Positions 5,552 to 6,556 of a DNA stretch of 6,556 nucleotides are shown one piece after another; the stretch's first letter is position 1; each line of letters opens with the position of its first letter. The DNA comes from Actinobacteria bacterium UBA7422 (GTDB lineage Bacteria; Actinomycetota; Actinomycetes; S36-B12): the NCBI GenBank assembly GCA_002469525.1, contig DKME01000083.1:2057-8612 (forward strand), given 5' to 3'. Below the pieces are notes generated by a model. That model ran no database searches and was not told where the DNA came from. It saw nothing but the letters and a program-made list of their open reading frames with translations. The position numbers and the translations under genes were made by a program.

Positions 5552-6556
5552 CTAGCCGGCAGCCTCCACCGGAGGTGAATCCGGCAGTACTTCGCGCGGC
5601 GTCGAACTGAAGGTGAACTCACGGGAATCCCCTTCGCCTTCGACATCAACGACCACGATGTTGCCCGGCAGAAGGTCACCAAAGAGCATTTTTTCACTCA
5701 GTGGGTCTTCCAGATCCCGTTGAATTGTGCGACGTAATGGTCGTGCACCTAAGGATGAGTCGTAACCGCGTTCGGCCAATAGATTCTTGGCCGCCGTTGT
5801 GAGTTCAATATCCATGTCCTTCTCGAGCAGTCTCTTTTCCAGCCCGGTGATCATGAGGTCAACGATCTCGACAATTTCATTTTTGCTCAACTGATGGAAC
5901 ACCACGACGTCGTCGATTCGGTTGAGAAACTCGGGGCGGAAATGCTGTTTGAGTTCTTGCTGGACCTTGCCCTTCATCTGTTCATAGGCACTGAACTCGT
6001 TGTCGTCCGGTGCAAAACCGAGATTTTGCCCCTTTGACACGTCGCGTGAACCAAGGTTGGTTGTCATGATGATCACGGTGTTCTTGAAGTCAACAATCCG
6101 ACCTTGTGAGTCGGTGAGTCGGCCTTCTTCCAACACCTGAAGGAGTGAGTTGAAAATATCCGGGTGGGCTTTTTCAACTTCGTCGAAGAGCACAACACTG
6201 AATGGCTTGCGGCGCACCTTTTCGGTGAGCTGACCACCATCTTCGTAGCCGACATAACCTGGAGGGGAACCGAATAGCCGTGAGGCTGTGTGACGCTCAC
6301 TGTATTCGGACATGTCTAGAGCGATGAGGGCATCTTCTGAACCGAAGAGGAACTGGGCCAAAGTCTTGGAAAGCTCTGTTTTCCCAACACCGGAGGGCCC
6401 AGCAAAAATGAACGAACCACTGGGGCGCTTGGGGTCTTTTAACCCGGCACGGGTGCGACGAATCGACTTGGACAGCGCCTTAATAGCTTGCTCCTGCCCA
6501 ATCACCCGGAGATGCAATTCCTCTTCCATGCGTAGCAGTCGAGCAATATCGTCTTC
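5552..6556 (-). CDS. clpC: ClpC ATPase subunit of the Clp protease, C-terminal part (cut by window edge)
   Basis: The last 334 residues of the Hsp100 unfoldase ClpC, which threads substrates into the ClpP chamber in the cytoplasm. The frame stays open to the window edge, so the Met at 6529 is internal, not a start. Residues counted in the fragment: Walker A GPSGVGKT (53-60); pore loop with GYVGYEDGG (100-108); Walker B VVLFDEVEKAH (121-131); sensor-1 Asn in TTNLG (165-169); ClpP-docking LGF loop (179-181); arginine finger in RPEFLNRID (207-215); sensor-2 GARPLRR (270-276). This is the complete second AAA+ domain and C-terminal subdomain; the N-domain, first AAA+ domain and middle domain would lie outside. 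The LGF loop and the close match to M. tuberculosis ClpC1, as I recall it, separate it from ClpB. The acidic, Pro-rich tail (about 310-334) is typical in being poorly conserved. It appears fully functional. The 153-aa membrane protein gene follows after 38 bp. Confidence 0.98.
   Translation of the reverse strand, partial: EDDIARLLRMEEELHLRVIGQEQAIKALSKSIRRTRAGLKDPKRPSGSFIFAGPSGVGKTELSKTLAQFLFGSEDALIALDMSEYSERHTASRLFGSPPGYVGYEDGGQLTEKVRRKPFSVVLFDEVEKAHPDIFNSLLQVLEEGRLTDSQGRIVDFKNTVIIMTTNLGSRDVSKGQNLGFAPDDNEFSAYEQMKGKVQQELKQHFRPEFLNRIDDVVVFHQLSKNEIVEIVDLMITGLEKRLLEKDMDIELTTAAKNLLAERGYDSSLGARPLRRTIQRDLEDPLSEKMLFGDLLPGNIVVVDVEGEGDSREFTFSSTPREVLPDSPPVEAAG

Noticed and set aside
6073..6529. Met at 6529 as a gene start for the ClpC-like protein, and the 75-aa antiparallel-frame product at 6073-6300
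   Set aside because: The frame stays open through the right edge with ClpC-like sequence, so 6529 is internal; the 75-aa frame is a shadow within clpC.

Overview
The window looks like a compact chromosomal segment of an actinobacterium (Actinomycetota). The evidence is an actinobacterial-type ClpC, a MutY of the short actinobacterial form, a RadA, and a CtpE-like P-type ATPase. There are also two small single-pass proteins with TM-plus-exported-domain layout, and a Cys-rich conserved protein whose motifs I recall only from actinobacteria. By eye the G+C is only slightly above half, low for the phylum. Genes are tightly packed: both convergent pairs overlap and the longest non-coding gap is 87 bp. 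This fits a streamlined, perhaps aquatic, lineage, but the lineage cannot be fixed from this window.

Layout: (1) 1-1250, minus strand: N-terminal 416 residues of a CtpE-like cation-transporting P-type ATPase, cut by the left edge. (2) 1251-1337: divergent promoter region with two mirror-image leaderless-type promoters. (3) 1338-3536, plus strand: a two-gene unit, a 263-aa Cys-rich putative metal-binding protein followed 15 bp later by radA. (4) 3533-4141, minus: a 202-aa membrane-anchored exported-domain protein whose stop codon interlocks with that of radA. (5) 4142-4193: a short divergent spacer. (6) 4194-5066, plus: mutY. (7) 5052-5513, minus: a 153-aa single-pass protein overlapping the mutY tail by 15 bp. 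(8) 5552-6556, minus: the C-terminal 334 residues of ClpC, cut by the right edge. No stretch over 300 bases lacks a gene. I saw no tRNA, rRNA, CRISPR, insertion sequence or clear intrinsic terminator.

Functionally the window combines DNA maintenance (RadA in recombination-intermediate processing, MutY in repair of A:8-oxoG mispairs), protein quality control (ClpC unfoldase feeding ClpP), cation transport, and three uncharacterised proteins. The order radA / inward-facing membrane protein / mutY resembles the M. tuberculosis radA-disA-Rv3587c-canB-mutY neighbourhood, but disA and canB are absent. The most interesting items are that missing disA, the Cys-rich protein coupled to RadA, the pair of leaderless-type promoters with identical geometry, and a hairpin that could hide the ribosome binding site of the gene downstream of clpC. 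I found no clearly new multi-gene system; most of the window is ordinary housekeeping DNA.
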